From Hyphomicrobiales bacterium (lineage in GTDB: Bacteria; Pseudomonadota; Alphaproteobacteria; Rhizobiales; Xanthobacteraceae): 64,000 bases of DNA. Location: the NCBI GenBank assembly GCA_017305665.1, contig JAFKKH010000009.1:1-64000 (forward strand), written 5' to 3'. Positions 36,956-46,420 of this stretch are shown one piece after another (the stretch's first letter is position 1; every line of letters starts with the position of its first letter). The notes beneath the pieces are model-generated. The model was not told the origin of the DNA. It did no database searches and worked only from the letters and a program-made list of their open reading frames with translations. A program made the translations under genes and the position numbers.

Positions 36956-37810
36956 ATGGCCCGCAGGTTTTCCGCGCCCTATCAATCCGAACCCTTTTCC
37001 GGGCTCGCCACCTGGGCGCGGCGGCTCGCAGTATTCGCCGCGGTCGCTGCGCTGGTCTCGACTGCTATCGTCAGATTCGGTTTCCTCGAGATGAAACCCG
37101 CGCTGATGACTTTCTTCGGCGCGCTGGCGTGCGCGGGACTTTCTATTCTTGTGGCATTCGCGGGCTTCGTCGCGCTTTGGCGCAACGGTTCCCGCGGCAT
37201 GGGCCGCATCCTGAGCGCGTTGCTGCTGGACGCGCTGATCCTGGCCTATCCGGCGTATCTCGCCGTTCAATACCGCAACCTGCCGCCGATCCATGACATC
37301 ACCACCGATCCGATCAACCCGCCGCGATTCGATACGCTGGCGCGGCTGCGCAGCGGCGACGGTACCAACACCGCGGTCTATGCCGGCCTCTATTCCGCCG
37401 AGCAGCAGCGCGCCGCCTATCCCGATATCGAGCCGGTCGACCTCGATATGCCAGCCGACCGTGCTTTCGAACTCGTCCGGCGTCTGGTGATGCGGCGTAA
37501 ATGGCTGGTAATCGACGAACGGTCGCCGCAGCCACCGCAGCGGCCCGGCCATATCGAGGCGGTGGCGCGAACACCGGTCATGGGTTTCCGTGAAGACGTG
37601 GCAATCCGCGTCGCACCGGACCGCGATGGTTCGCGTATCGATATCCGCTCGTCGTCGCGCTACTTCGAACACGATCTCGGCAGCAATGCCGCGCGCATCA
37701 GTAGCCTGATCGACGACATCAATACGGCTGCCGAGAACAACGTCGAGAGGCCGGTGAAGAAACCGCGGGCGCCGGTCAAGCCTCCCGCGAAGGCCGTGAC
37801 CAAACGATAG
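36956..37810 (+). CDS. DUF1499 family membrane protein
   Basis: A 284-residue protein. The N-terminal half has three hydrophobic helices (about residues 22-40, 48-72, 78-98). The C-terminal half is the DUF1499 domain (YPDIEPVDLDMPADRAFELV, about 161-180, later SSSRYFEHDLGSNAARI). The tail is Lys/Pro-rich. The function of DUF1499 is unknown. ATG 36956 is chosen because the frame upstream overlaps the LysR gene. It converges on the next gene with a one-base gap. Confidence 0.85.
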   Translation: MARRFSAPYQSEPFSGLATWARRLAVFAAVAALVSTAIVRFGFLEMKPALMTFFGALACAGLSILVAFAGFVALWRNGSRGMGRILSALLLDALILAYPAYLAVQYRNLPPIHDITTDPINPPRFDTLARLRSGDGTNTAVYAGLYSAEQQRAAYPDIEPVDLDMPADRAFELVRRLVMRRKWLVIDERSPQPPQRPGHIEAVARTPVMGFREDVAIRVAPDRDGSRIDIRSSSRYFEHDLGSNAARISSLIDDINTAAENNVERPVKKPRAPVKPPAKAVTKR

Positions 37811-37811
37811 C

Positions 37812-38732
37812 CTATGCCAGCCGGTAGCTACCGCCGATCACAGGGTCGCCATCGGTGAGCACAACACCACGCGCCACCAAATCTTCTAAATGCGCCAGCA
37901 CCGAATAGCCGGCGGCGCCGGACAGCCGTGGATCAAGGCCTATATAGATGGCACGGACCATAGTCGGAATATCGGCCTCGCCTTTCGCAAGCCGATGCAG
38001 GATCGACGCCTCCCGCGCTCGCCGATGTCTCGCCAGAAACCGTACGAAGCGCGGCGCCTCCGGAATCTCCGGGCCGTGGCCGGAGAAATAGAGCTGCTCG
38101 CCACGCTGCGAGAGCTTATCGAGCGACGCCATGTAGTCGATCATGGAGCCGTCGGGTGGCGCTACGATCGAGGTCGACCACCCCATCACATGATCGCCGA
38201 CGAACAGGATCTTCCGATCCGTCCAGGCGAACGCCATGTGGTTGGCCGTATGTCCTGGCGTGGTCACCGCTTCCAGCGCCCAACCGGCGCCTGATACGAT
38301 CTCGCCGTCGCGAAGCTGAATGTCCGGCTTGAAGTCACGGTCGGCACCGGATTCCGGATTGTGCTTTTCGCTTTCGAAGCGCGGCCGCGAAGCGCGATGC
38401 GGCCCTTCGGCATAAACCGGCGCGCCGGTCGCGGCCTTGATGCGTGCAGTGTTCGGCGAATGATCCTTGTGCGTGTGGGTGACGAAGATGTGTGTGACCG
38501 TTTCACCCCTAACGGCATCAAGCAGCGCCTTTGCATGCGCCTCGCTGTCCGGACCGGGATCGATGATCGCGACCTTGCCGCGCCCGACGATGTAGCTGAC
38601 GGTGCCGGTGAAGGTGAAGGGACTGGGATTGTCGCAAAGCACGCGGCGGACGCCGGGCATGACCTCTTCCACAACGCCAGGCTTCAAGGGAAAGTTACGG
38701 TTGAAGGGAATATCGTCGTTATCGTCAGCCAT
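37812..38732 (-). CDS. MBL-fold metallo-hydrolase (LACTB2-like)
   Basis: A 306-residue cytoplasmic hydrolase with metal motif THTHKDH (His86, His88, Asp90, His91), TPGHTANHMAF, GDHVMGW and FSGHGPEI, then a C-terminal winged-helix-like domain (SGAAGYSVLAHLEDLVARGV). The architecture matches the LACTB2/glyoxalase-II-like group, which includes thioesterases and endoribonucleases; the substrate is unknown. It is probably not co-transcribed with the acyl-CoA dehydrogenase upstream, because a repeat intervenes. Confidence 0.9.
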   Translation of the reverse strand: MADDNDDIPFNRNFPLKPGVVEEVMPGVRRVLCDNPSPFTFTGTVSYIVGRGKVAIIDPGPDSEAHAKALLDAVRGETVTHIFVTHTHKDHSPNTARIKAATGAPVYAEGPHRASRPRFESEKHNPESGADRDFKPDIQLRDGEIVSGAGWALEAVTTPGHTANHMAFAWTDRKILFVGDHVMGWSTSIVAPPDGSMIDYMASLDKLSQRGEQLYFSGHGPEIPEAPRFVRFLARHRRAREASILHRLAKGEADIPTMVRAIYIGLDPRLSGAAGYSVLAHLEDLVARGVVLTDGDPVIGGSYRLA

Positions 38733-38749
38733 TAGTCACCCGATCCCGT

Positions 38750-38823
38750 TGTCATTGCCAGACGTGATCCGGCAATCCATCCTTCCTGAAAGATGGATGC
38801 CCGGGTCAAGCCCGGGCATGGCA
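38750..38823. repeat. REP-like element with CCCGGGTCAAGCCCGGG hairpin
   Basis: GTCATTGCCAG...ATCCGGCAATCCATCC followed by the perfect 9-bp hairpin ATGCCCGGG-TCAAG-CCCGGGCAT (38797-38819). This is a dispersed intergenic repeat of this bacterial group. Confidence 0.75.
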
Positions 38824-38846
38824 AATTAAGCAGAGCATCGCAGCCC

Positions 38847-40061
38847 CTACGAAAACGCCTGGATGCCGGTGATGGCGCGGCCAAGGATCAGCGCATGCAC
38901 GTCGTGCGCGCCCTCGTAGGTGTTCACCGTCTCGAGGTTCGCGGTGTGGCGCATCACATGATATTCGATCTGGATGCCGTTACCGCCGTGCATGTCGCGT
39001 GACATGCGAGCGATATCGAGCGCCTTGCCGCAGTTGTTGCGCTTGACGATCGAGATCATGTCCGGGTGCATCTTGCCGTCATCCATCAGGCGACCGACAC
39101 GCAAGCTGCCCTGAAGGCCGAGAGAAATCTCGGTCATCATATCTGCGAGCTTCTTCTGCACAAGTTGCGTGGCGGCGAGCGGCCGATTGAACTGCTTGCG
39201 ATCGAGAGTGTATTGCCGCGCGCGATGAAAGCAATCTTCCGCCGCACCCATCGCGCCCCACGAAATGCCATAGCGCGCGCGGTTGAGGCAACCGAACGGG
39301 CCTTTCAGGCCGGAGACGTTCGGCAGCAGATTCTCCTCGGGAACCACGACGCCGTCCATCACGACTTCGCCGGTGACCGACGCGCGTAGTGACAGCTTGC
39401 CGCCGATTTTCGGCGCGGACAGACCCTTCATGCCCTTCTCGAGAATGAAGCCGCGGATCTGATTGTCATGCGCGGCCGACTTTGCCCACACCACGAATAC
39501 GTCCGCGATCGGCGCATTGGAAATCCACATCTTGGAGCCGGTGAGACGATAGCCATCCGACACCTTCTCGGCGCGGGTCTTCATCCCGCCGGGATCGGAA
39601 CCCGCATCAGGCTCGGTCAAACCGAAACAGCCCACCCATTCTCCGGTCGCGAGTTTCGGCAGATATTTCTTGCGCTGGTTCTCGTCGCCGTAGGCGTAGA
39701 TCGGATACATCACCAGCGACGACTGCACCGAATTCATCGAGCGATAGCCAGAATCGACGCGTTCGATTTCGCGCGCTACAAGGCCATAAGCTACGTAGCT
39801 CGCGTTGGCGCAGCCGTATTCCTCAGGTAGCGTAACACCGATCAGACCGAGCTCGCCCATCTCATTGAAGATTTCGCGATCGGTCTTTTCTTCAAGGTAA
39901 GCTTTGACGACGCGCGGCAGCAGCTTGTCCTGCGCATAGGCGCGCGCGGTGTCGCGGATCAGGCGCTCGTCTTCCGTGAGCTGATCATCCAGATTGAAGG
40001 GATCGTCCCACTGAAAGCTGACCGGAGCCGGCTTGTCCTTACCCTGCGGACGAACACTCAT
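38847..40061 (-). CDS. gcdH: Glutaryl-CoA dehydrogenase-like acyl-CoA dehydrogenase
   Basis: A 404-residue flavoenzyme with the acyl-CoA dehydrogenase signatures [20 protein letters not shown] (about residues 143-162) and the C-terminal catalytic Glu in [12 protein letters not shown] (Glu near 383). The N-terminus [20 protein letters not shown] and overall length match glutaryl-CoA dehydrogenase, which converts glutaryl-CoA to crotonyl-CoA in lysine/tryptophan breakdown. It is FAD-dependent and cytoplasmic. Assignment to glutaryl-CoA rather than another short-chain substrate rests on overall similarity. Confidence 0.9.
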   Translation of the reverse strand: MSVRPQGKDKPAPVSFQWDDPFNLDDQLTEDERLIRDTARAYAQDKLLPRVVKAYLEEKTDREIFNEMGELGLIGVTLPEEYGCANASYVAYGLVAREIERVDSGYRSMNSVQSSLVMYPIYAYGDENQRKKYLPKLATGEWVGCFGLTEPDAGSDPGGMKTRAEKVSDGYRLTGSKMWISNAPIADVFVVWAKSAAHDNQIRGFILEKGMKGLSAPKIGGKLSLRASVTGEVVMDGVVVPEENLLPNVSGLKGPFGCLNRARYGISWGAMGAAEDCFHRARQYTLDRKQFNRPLAATQLVQKKLADMMTEISLGLQGSLRVGRLMDDGKMHPDMISIVKRNNCGKALDIARMSRDMHGGNGIQIEYHVMRHTANLETVNTYEGAHDVHALILGRAITGIQAFS

Positions 40062-40123
40062 GACACATCCTTTCAGATCGATGGCACGCGGCCACGTACG
40101 AATTGAGAGTAAAACTTTGACCT

Positions 40124-41209
40124 TCAGCCTTCAAGGTGCTCGTTCGAGACGATCTCAATGCCGAAACCGGAGAGGCCCTTGTAGTCATGCGCAGTCGAGG
40201 TGAGATGACGGATCGACGTCACACCGAGATCGCGCAGGATTTGCGCGCCGACACCAACCTCGCGCCATTGCCTGTTGCGATCGGCTTCTGCCGATTTATC
40301 CGCGGGAAGCGGCGCTACCGGCACGCCTGCTGCGCCGTCGCGCAGATATATCAGCACGCCGCGGCCGGCCTTCTTGAAATGCGCGAGCACCGCTTCCATG
40401 CGCTTCGGACCCGTGAAGATGTCGCGCACGATGTTCGGCTTGTGGAAGCGGGTCAGGACATTCCTGCCGTCTCCAATCCCGTTATAGACGAATGCAACAT
40501 GGGCGATGGAATCGAACGGAGAGCGATAGGCATAACCCTGCAGCACCCCGATCGGGCTCTCGATCGTAAACGTCGAGACACGCTCGATCAGCTTTTCACG
40601 TGCCTGGCGATAAGCGATCATGTCGGCGATGGTGACGTGCTTGAGCTTGTGGGCGGCGGCGAAGCGCGCCACCTGCTCGCCCTTCATCACCGTGCCGTCG
40701 TCGTTCATCAGTTCGCTGATGACGCCGACCGGGGGCAGGCCCGTGAGCTTGCAGAGATCGACGGCCGCTTCGGTATGGCCCGAGCGGAGCAGCACGCCGC
40801 CATCGCGTGCGATCAGGGGGAAGATATGCCCCGGACGCGCGAAATCGTTGGCACCGACATTTGGATTGGCAAGCGCCCGGCAGCAGGAGGCCCGCTCCTC
40901 GGCCGAGATGCCGGTTCCGCCATCGGGCTTGTAGTCGATCGAGACGGTGAAGGCCGTGGTGTGATTGGACTCGTTGTGCGCAACCATCGGGTCGAGCCGC
41001 AGCCGGCGCGCGTCCTCTATCGTGATCGGCGCGCAAACGATACCGGAGGTATGCCGGATGATAAACGCCATCTTGTCGGCAGTGCACAGCGACGCTGCGA
41101 CGATCAGGTCGCCCTCGCCCTCGCGGTCATCGTCGTCGGTGACGACGACGATATCGCCGTTGGCAAAGGCCTGAAGAACGTCCGGTATCGGATGGGGCAT
41201 GGTACGCAT
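40124..41209 (-). CDS. ribB: 3,4-dihydroxy-2-butanone-4-phosphate synthase with degenerate GTP cyclohydrolase II domain
   Basis: A 361-residue fusion. The N-terminal RibB domain (residues about 1-205) has intact [39 protein letters not shown] and [10 protein letters not shown], and converts ribulose 5-phosphate to the four-carbon riboflavin precursor. The C-terminal GTP cyclohydrolase II-like domain keeps the fold ([24 protein letters not shown]). It has lost the zinc-binding cysteines and the RQEGRG motif, so it should lack GCHII activity. Such RibB-X proteins occur in alphaproteobacteria that carry a separate RibA. I see no FMN riboswitch upstream. Confidence 0.93.
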   Translation of the reverse strand: MRTMPHPIPDVLQAFANGDIVVVTDDDDREGEGDLIVAASLCTADKMAFIIRHTSGIVCAPITIEDARRLRLDPMVAHNESNHTTAFTVSIDYKPDGGTGISAEERASCCRALANPNVGANDFARPGHIFPLIARDGGVLLRSGHTEAAVDLCKLTGLPPVGVISELMNDDGTVMKGEQVARFAAAHKLKHVTIADMIAYRQAREKLIERVSTFTIESPIGVLQGYAYRSPFDSIAHVAFVYNGIGDGRNVLTRFHKPNIVRDIFTGPKRMEAVLAHFKKAGRGVLIYLRDGAAGVPVAPLPADKSAEADRNRQWREVGVGAQILRDLGVTSIRHLTSTAHDYKGLSGFGIEIVSNEHLEG

Positions 41210-41329
41210 TTTTCCCGTTTGACGGGACTTCGTATGACCCAGAGCGGGCGCCGGTGCAACTGTCAGTCCCGGAATGCCGTCATACAGTAGGGCGTATATA
41301 ATCGCGAGGCGAAATTGATGCCAGAACGG

Positions 41330-43057
41330 CTACGGCAACACCTCCCGCCGCTCGCTCAGCCGCGCATCGGTCTCCGCGCGCTTGTCGGGCAGCAAGCCAT
41401 CGTCCGCGGCCTCGATCGCCGCGAACAGCTCCTGCGCATCGGTGAGCCGCGTCACCGTCACGTAGTCCGCGCCGGCGGCATACTGATCCGGAACGTCCAA
41501 CAGGAGGTCCGCGGTGGAGATGATCTTCGCGGCTGGATTGAGTGAGCGGACGTGACGGACGAGCTTTTCGTTGTTGGCACCCTTGAGCAGCGAATCCGGC
41601 ACGCTCAGGATGATAATCTCGGCACTGCCAACGCCGGCGTGCAGCAGCGTGTCCACGTTGCTGATATCCCCATAGGTCACATGCAGGCCGCGGCTCGCCA
41701 GCGTGCTGAACACCGTCGGATTGAAGTCTACGACGCCGATCTGCTCCAGAAGCGCCGGATTGCGACGCTCGATCTCGCTCAACAGCGCACTGGCCGCACG
41801 AAAGAATCCGAGGATGAGAACGCGTCGCGATCCACTATGGCCGCCCGCTCCAACATCGCCGTCATCGGCTCCATGATCGAGATCCCGAAGGCCGAGCCGT
41901 TTCAACAGCCCGATGCCAAAGCGAGACAACTGGTCGCTGCGCCCAATTGCGAAAGTGCTCAGGACAGCCAGCACGACGAACGCGAACGAGGCCGCGTTGG
42001 CTGTCATCGTCTTGATATGCCCCGCAACCACACCCGTTTGAATCACGACCAGAGAAAACTCGCTGATCTGCGCCAGATTGATCGCCGGCAACAGGCTGGC
42101 GCGCAGCCCCTGCTTCATCAGGTATAGCGGCAGGAACGTCGTGACGAGACGGCTGATCACCGTGAATGCCGCGATGACCAGCGCAAGGCCGATCACCGAG
42201 CTGTCGGGAATCGGTATCGTCATGCCGAGCGCGACGAAGAACAGCGTAATGAAAAAATCGCGCAGCGTCGTCACCTTGGCGGTGACGTCGAGCGCGTACG
42301 GAAAGGTCGAAAGCGATACGCCGGCCACCAGCGATCCCATTTCGCGGGACAGGTGCAGCCGTTCGGCAATCTCGCCGATCAGGAAACACCACGCCAGCGC
42401 GCCGAGCAACACCAGCTCCGGCCGACGCGCGATCTGGTGAAACAGATGCGGTAGCACATAGCGGCTGAGAATCAGCGCGGTCGCCACCAGCACGCCAACC
42501 CGCGCGATCGACAACAGGATGATGGACATTTGAAGGTTGTCGAGGCTGGGCTGCACCGCCAGGAACAGGATCGCGAAAATGTCCTGCAGAACGAGCACAC
42601 CGAGCGTGATACGGCCCGGCAAGGTATCGAGCTCGCGCTTCTCGTACAGCACCTTGACGATGATGACCGTACTCGACAGGGCACAGGCAACACAGAGATA
42701 GAGTGCGTCGAACCCCCCGCCGCCCATGGGGAGACCGATCGCGATGAAAAACAGCACGCCGAGGAGACAGCCGCCGATCAGCTGACCGCCGGCCGCGAAC
42801 AGGATCACCCGGCCGGCCCGCACGATCTTCTTGAGGTCGATTTCCAGCCCGATCATGAAAAGCATGAAGATCAGGCCAAGTTCGGAGATGATCTGGATCG
42901 ACTCCTGCGACTTGACCCATCCCATTCCGAATGGTCCGATGAAAAACCCGGCGAGCAGATAGGCCAGAATCAGCGGTTGCCGGGAGAAATGAGCGGCCAG
43001 CCCGAGGCCCCAGGCAAACAGGATAGACAGCGTGATATCGCGGATAAGCTCGTGCAT
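41330..43057 (-). CDS. Cation:proton antiporter with RCK domain (KefB/CPA2 family)
   Basis: A 575-residue CPA2 transporter. About 12 transmembrane helices occupy residues 1-375; conserved FMLFMIGLEIDLKKI lies near 63-77 and ALSSTVIIVKVL near 125. A cytoplasmic TrkA-N/RCK nucleotide-binding domain follows (RRVLILGFFRAAS, about 408, through GDISNVDTL), then a short tail. Such proteins exchange K+ or Na+ for H+, gated by nucleotide or glutathione adducts. The ion is not assignable. Confidence 0.9.
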   Translation of the reverse strand: MHELIRDITLSILFAWGLGLAAHFSRQPLILAYLLAGFFIGPFGMGWVKSQESIQIISELGLIFMLFMIGLEIDLKKIVRAGRVILFAAGGQLIGGCLLGVLFFIAIGLPMGGGGFDALYLCVACALSSTVIIVKVLYEKRELDTLPGRITLGVLVLQDIFAILFLAVQPSLDNLQMSIILLSIARVGVLVATALILSRYVLPHLFHQIARRPELVLLGALAWCFLIGEIAERLHLSREMGSLVAGVSLSTFPYALDVTAKVTTLRDFFITLFFVALGMTIPIPDSSVIGLALVIAAFTVISRLVTTFLPLYLMKQGLRASLLPAINLAQISEFSLVVIQTGVVAGHIKTMTANAASFAFVVLAVLSTFAIGRSDQLSRFGIGLLKRLGLRDLDHGADDGDVGAGGHSGSRRVLILGFFRAASALLSEIERRNPALLEQIGVVDFNPTVFSTLASRGLHVTYGDISNVDTLLHAGVGSAEIIILSVPDSLLKGANNEKLVRHVRSLNPAAKIISTADLLLDVPDQYAAGADYVTVTRLTDAQELFAAIEAADDGLLPDKRAETDARLSERREVLP

Positions 43058-43108
43058 GCCCCTCAGCCAGTCGGCAGAATCTCCGAAAACTCACGCTAAG
43101 GATACGCG

Positions 43109-43120
43109 TTTACCGGTAAA
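43109..43120. promoter_or_regulatory. Perfect palindrome TTTACCGGTAAA
   Basis: A 12-base palindrome 52 bases upstream of the antiporter start, in the divergent gap before the aminotransferase gene. It is a possible operator; no regulator gene is adjacent. Confidence 0.35.
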
Positions 43121-43269
43121 ATGGGCAATGTGTCACAGCCTGGCCATACCCGCCAGATTCGCTGATCGAACCGGTGCGGGGCTTGAATTGGAATGACAAA
43201 GAACGGGCGACCGGAGGCTCAGTCCGTGTCCGGTCCGCCCAACAAGAAGAAACAGGGAGACCGGGTTCA

Positions 43270-44511
43270 ATGACGACCACACCGTTCGACTTCACGCCGC
43301 TGCTGCCACCAGGACTTCCGCCGGCAGCGGCGCCATGGACCGGCCTTGCGGCATACAGCTTCGTCGGCGGCAACAACGATCCCGATGGCGTTCCGCTCGA
43401 TGGCCTGATCGAAGCCATGAACACCGTGCTCCGGCGCGAAGGCCGGGCGCTGGCGACCTACAATCTCGCCCATGGCCCGCTAGGTTACAGACCTCTGCGC
43501 GATTTCCTCGTCTCCAAGCTGAAGCGCGACGCCGGCATCACCTGCAACGCCGACGAGATCCTGCTTGTCTCGGGTTCGCTGCAGGCGCTCGACCTCGTCA
43601 ATCACACGCTGCTCGCACGTGGCGATACCGTGATCGTCGAACAGGAAACCTATCAGGGTTCGCTGACGCGGCTGGCGCGACTCGGCGTCCATGCCGTCGG
43701 CATCCCGCTCGACGAAGGCGGCATGCGGATGGACGTGCTGGCGGCGGCCCTTGCCGAGCTCAAGGCGCGCAATATCCGGCCGAAATATATCTACACCATC
43801 CCGACTGTTCAAAATCCGACCGCCACGATCATGAGCGAACAGCGGCGCATTGAGCTGCTGAAACTCTCGCAAGACTATGGCGTGCCGATCTTCGAAGACG
43901 ACTGCTATGCCGACCTGACCTGGGACGGCAAGCGACCACCGGCGCTATATGCCATGAGTGGAAGCGGCGGTGTCATCCACATCGGCTCGTTCTCGAAGTC
44001 GATCGCGCCCGCGCTGCGGGTCGGCTTCATCGTCGCACCGTGGGAGTTGATGTCACGCATGCTCCCGCTCAAAACCGATGCGGGTTCGGGCTCGCTGGAG
44101 CAGATGGTACTGGCCGAATACTGCGCGCCGCACTTCACGACGCACGTCCCCGAACTCACCCGTGGCCTGCGCGCCAAACTGGACACGCTGATCGAGGCGC
44201 TCAACGAGCAATTCGGCACCACCGCCGAATTCGAGGACCCCAAGGGCGGCATCTTCCTCTGGATCAAGCTGCCGGACAACGTCGACACGATGAAGCTGTA
44301 TCAAGCTGCGCTGGCCGCCGGGGTCTCGATCAATCCGGGGCCGGAGTGGTCGACCGACAAGGCCTACTCCGGCAGCCGACTCAGGCTCTGCTTCGCAAGC
44401 CCCTCACACGACCAGATTCGGGAAGGAGTCGCCAAGCTCGCCGAAGTATGTCGCGACCAGTTCGGGGTGCCTGAGCGGAGCGCCAATGTGACCCGACCGG
44501 CAGCGCCGTGA
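43270..44511 (+). CDS. PLP-dependent aminotransferase class I/II (MocR/LysN-like, no HTH)
   Basis: A 413-residue aminotransferase. It has LATYNLAHGPLGYRPLRDFL (about residues 60-79), PTVQNPTATIMSEQRR (about 179-194), FEDDCYADLTW (about 208-218) and the PLP lysine in GSFSKSIAPALRVGF (Lys243). It resembles the aminotransferase half of MocR regulators and 2-aminoadipate/aromatic aminotransferases. No DNA-binding domain precedes it, so it should be a metabolic enzyme. ATG 43270 has CAGGGAGA just upstream; an upstream in-frame start at 43174 adds an unlikely N-terminus. Confidence 0.9.
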   Translation: MTTTPFDFTPLLPPGLPPAAAPWTGLAAYSFVGGNNDPDGVPLDGLIEAMNTVLRREGRALATYNLAHGPLGYRPLRDFLVSKLKRDAGITCNADEILLVSGSLQALDLVNHTLLARGDTVIVEQETYQGSLTRLARLGVHAVGIPLDEGGMRMDVLAAALAELKARNIRPKYIYTIPTVQNPTATIMSEQRRIELLKLSQDYGVPIFEDDCYADLTWDGKRPPALYAMSGSGGVIHIGSFSKSIAPALRVGFIVAPWELMSRMLPLKTDAGSGSLEQMVLAEYCAPHFTTHVPELTRGLRAKLDTLIEALNEQFGTTAEFEDPKGGIFLWIKLPDNVDTMKLYQAALAAGVSINPGPEWSTDKAYSGSRLRLCFASPSHDQIREGVAKLAEVCRDQFGVPERSANVTRPAAP

Positions 44512-44656
44512 CGCGCGCATAGCTCAGAGCACCAACTACTCTGTGGTGATCCGCCCGGGAAAGGATAGACTGCAGTTCGCGGTTGGGCGCTTCCATCAAG
44601 AGCGGGAGCCTCACCGCCTATATTTTGTTCGAGCCATTTTCAGTCGGAGATTTCAG

Positions 44657-45007
44657 ATGCATCGCCTTATTTCTGGCCCGCTGTTTGCTTGCGCACTGGC
44701 GTTGCCGCTTACAGCCGCAGCAAACGCACAGCAAGCCACCTCCCCTCAGACCTGCATTTACGAAAGCCGCGCCTATTCAGAGGGCGCCGATGTCTGTATC
44801 GCACGATCACTGATGCAAACCTGCATGTCAGACGCCGGCCGGCTGATCTGGAAAACCGTCACCGACCCTGCCATCAGCCGCCTGTGCGTGGGCCGCGGGC
44901 ATTCCCGCTGGTCCGGCCTCCGGCGCCGCATCACTCGCCACACGCCACCGCCGGCTCCCTCGTCAGCGAAGTGCTTCCATTTCAACGGCAAGACTTATTG
45001 CGAGTGA
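44657..45007 (+). CDS. Small secreted Cys-rich protein (DUF1496-like)
   Basis: A 116-residue protein with a clear signal peptide (MHRLISGPLFACALALPLTA, cleavage near 24). The mature part has TCIYESRAYSEGADVCI, which resembles the DUF1496 motif (C-x-Y-E-x-K/R-A-Y-S-x-G), and a C-terminal second Cys pair CFHFNGKTYCE. The even number of cysteines suggests disulfides in the periplasm. Function unknown. The frame opens upstream at 44543, but ATG 44657 begins the signal peptide. Confidence 0.65.
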   Translation: MHRLISGPLFACALALPLTAAANAQQATSPQTCIYESRAYSEGADVCIARSLMQTCMSDAGRLIWKTVTDPAISRLCVGRGHSRWSGLRRRITRHTPPPAPSSAKCFHFNGKTYCE

Positions 45008-45122
45008 ACAGCTAACGCACTCATTCAAGCTGAACAGCCATTCAGAATTCTCCCGGGGTTCCGCCGGAACTCTGGCTTGGTGCCCGCGGTTGTCGTCAGT
45101 GCAACTTGAGGAGGAGAATTCG

Positions 45123-45359
45123 ATGAAAACATTTGCTTACGTTCTTGCTGCGATTGCGACCATTGCCATCGCTGCGCCGACTATTGCCGGCGCAGAGACC
45201 GTGATCATCAAACGTGGACATCATTACCATCACCGCGGGGCCGGCATCGTCATTCGTGACCATCACCGCTGGCATCACGGACGACATCACCACTATGGTT
45301 GGGATCATCATGGCTGGCGACACCATGATCATGGCGCCAGGTTGGTCATCGGGCATTGA
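45123..45359 (+). CDS. Small secreted His-rich protein
   Basis: A 78-residue protein with a signal peptide (MKTFAYVLAAIATIAIAAPT..AGA, cleavage near 24). The mature region is mostly His, Arg, Gly and Trp (HHYHHRG, HHRWHHGRHHHYG, DHHGWRHHDHG). About a third of the mature residues are His, which suggests periplasmic binding of nickel, zinc or copper. A strong GAGGAGGAG ribosome-binding site precedes ATG 45123, and a terminator follows. Similar small proteins are common in Bradyrhizobium; function unproven. Confidence 0.75.
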   Translation: MKTFAYVLAAIATIAIAAPTIAGAETVIIKRGHHYHHRGAGIVIRDHHRWHHGRHHHYGWDHHGWRHHDHGARLVIGH

Positions 45360-45383
45360 GGCCACACCACCCGCCAATATACG

Positions 45384-45408
45384 AACGGCCCCTATTTGGG
45401 GCCGTTCT
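45384..45408. terminator. Bidirectional hairpin terminator
   Basis: AACGGCCCC-TATTT-GGGGCCGTT between the convergent His-rich protein and aldo-keto reductase genes. The nine-base stem is perfect. Confidence 0.75.
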
Positions 45409-45418
45409 CAATTGGACC

Positions 45419-46237
45419 TCAGTCCCAAGCCGGGGCAAATGACGGATTAACGAAGCGCTGGGTCTTCGGCAACGCCGCGATCATTCTGCGATCGTCGTCG
45501 TCGAGCTGCAGCTTCAATGCATCGAGGTTGGCCTGCTGGCTTTCGGCGCGAGACGCTTTCGGAATCGCCGCGACATCGTCCTGATCGAGCAACCACTTCA
45601 GCGCAACCTGCGCAGCTGTTGCTCCATGCTTGCGGGCAATCGACGTCAAGGCTTCGTTGCTTGCGGCACGGCCCTGCGCCAAAGGCGCATAAGCAACCAC
45701 CGGGATATTCTTCTTGGAGAGATACGATCGCACCGGCGTCTGATCGAGCATCACATGATATTCGATCTGATTGCAGGCAATCGACGCCTTGATGTCATCC
45801 ACCGTCTGGCGCAGCAGCGACAGATTGAAGTTGCAGACGCCGATGGCGCGCGTGCGGCCTTCTGCCCTGAGCTTCTCCAGTGTCTCGAACACCACTGCGA
45901 GATTCATGGTCCTGGAAGGCCAGTGCACGAGATAAAGATCAACGTGATCGAGCCGCAGTTTTTTCAAACTGGCTTCGATGGCCCTGAAGATCGCGTCCGG
46001 CGCCAGATTTTCGTGCCACACCTTGGTGGTAACGTGCAGATCCTTGCGCGCAATTCCTGAATCCGCGATGGCGGCGCCTACCGCATCCTCGTTGCCGTAC
46101 ATCTCAGCGGTGTCGATGTGGCGATAGCCGAGACTGAGCGCACTCTCCACCGCTGCGCGACAGAGGTCTCCCTGCATCCGATAGGTGCCGAGCCCAAGAC
46201 GTGGCAGATCGATGCCCTGTGTGTGCAGCTTGGACAT
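45419..46237 (-). CDS. Aldo/keto reductase
   Basis: A 272-residue NADPH-dependent oxidoreductase with GLGTYR at the start of the barrel. The catalytic tetrad is Asp42, Tyr47 (HIDTAEMYGNE), Lys in TTKVWHE (near 75) and His in LVHWPS (near 108). It is similar to 2,5-diketo-gluconate reductase-type AKRs that reduce small carbonyls such as methylglyoxal. ATG 46237 gives the family N-terminus. Confidence 0.93.
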   Translation of the reverse strand: MSKLHTQGIDLPRLGLGTYRMQGDLCRAAVESALSLGYRHIDTAEMYGNEDAVGAAIADSGIARKDLHVTTKVWHENLAPDAIFRAIEASLKKLRLDHVDLYLVHWPSRTMNLAVVFETLEKLRAEGRTRAIGVCNFNLSLLRQTVDDIKASIACNQIEYHVMLDQTPVRSYLSKKNIPVVAYAPLAQGRAASNEALTSIARKHGATAAQVALKWLLDQDDVAAIPKASRAESQQANLDALKLQLDDDDRRMIAALPKTQRFVNPSFAPAWD

Positions 46238-46420
46238 GACAACTCCTCGAGTGAGAAATGAAGGGAGACGTTCGCGCCTGAACGAAGCGAGCAGAGAATT
46301 ACTCCAAATACGTCGTCGCTTGTCAGTCTGACAAATCAAGCCTGAGTTAAGCGTCCAAAAACAGGATGGGCGCTTGCGCCTGTTTGAACCACTGAAAGAA
46401 CGGCCATGTCTCGGAATTTG

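Noticed and set aside
41210-41330. FMN riboswitch upstream of ribB
   Set aside because: The conserved RFN blocks (AGGGCG, CCGAC, AAAGTCC) are not present in a consistent order.
44511-44585. tRNA-like string GCGCGCATAGCTCAGAGC
   Set aside because: It resembles a tRNA 5' end and D-arm, but no anticodon arm, T-arm (GTTCRA) or acceptor pairing follows.
45214-45450. Overlapping frame rich in Ile/Thr/Met within the His-rich protein gene
   Set aside because: Frame-shifted reading of the His codons; lacks its own ribosome-binding site.
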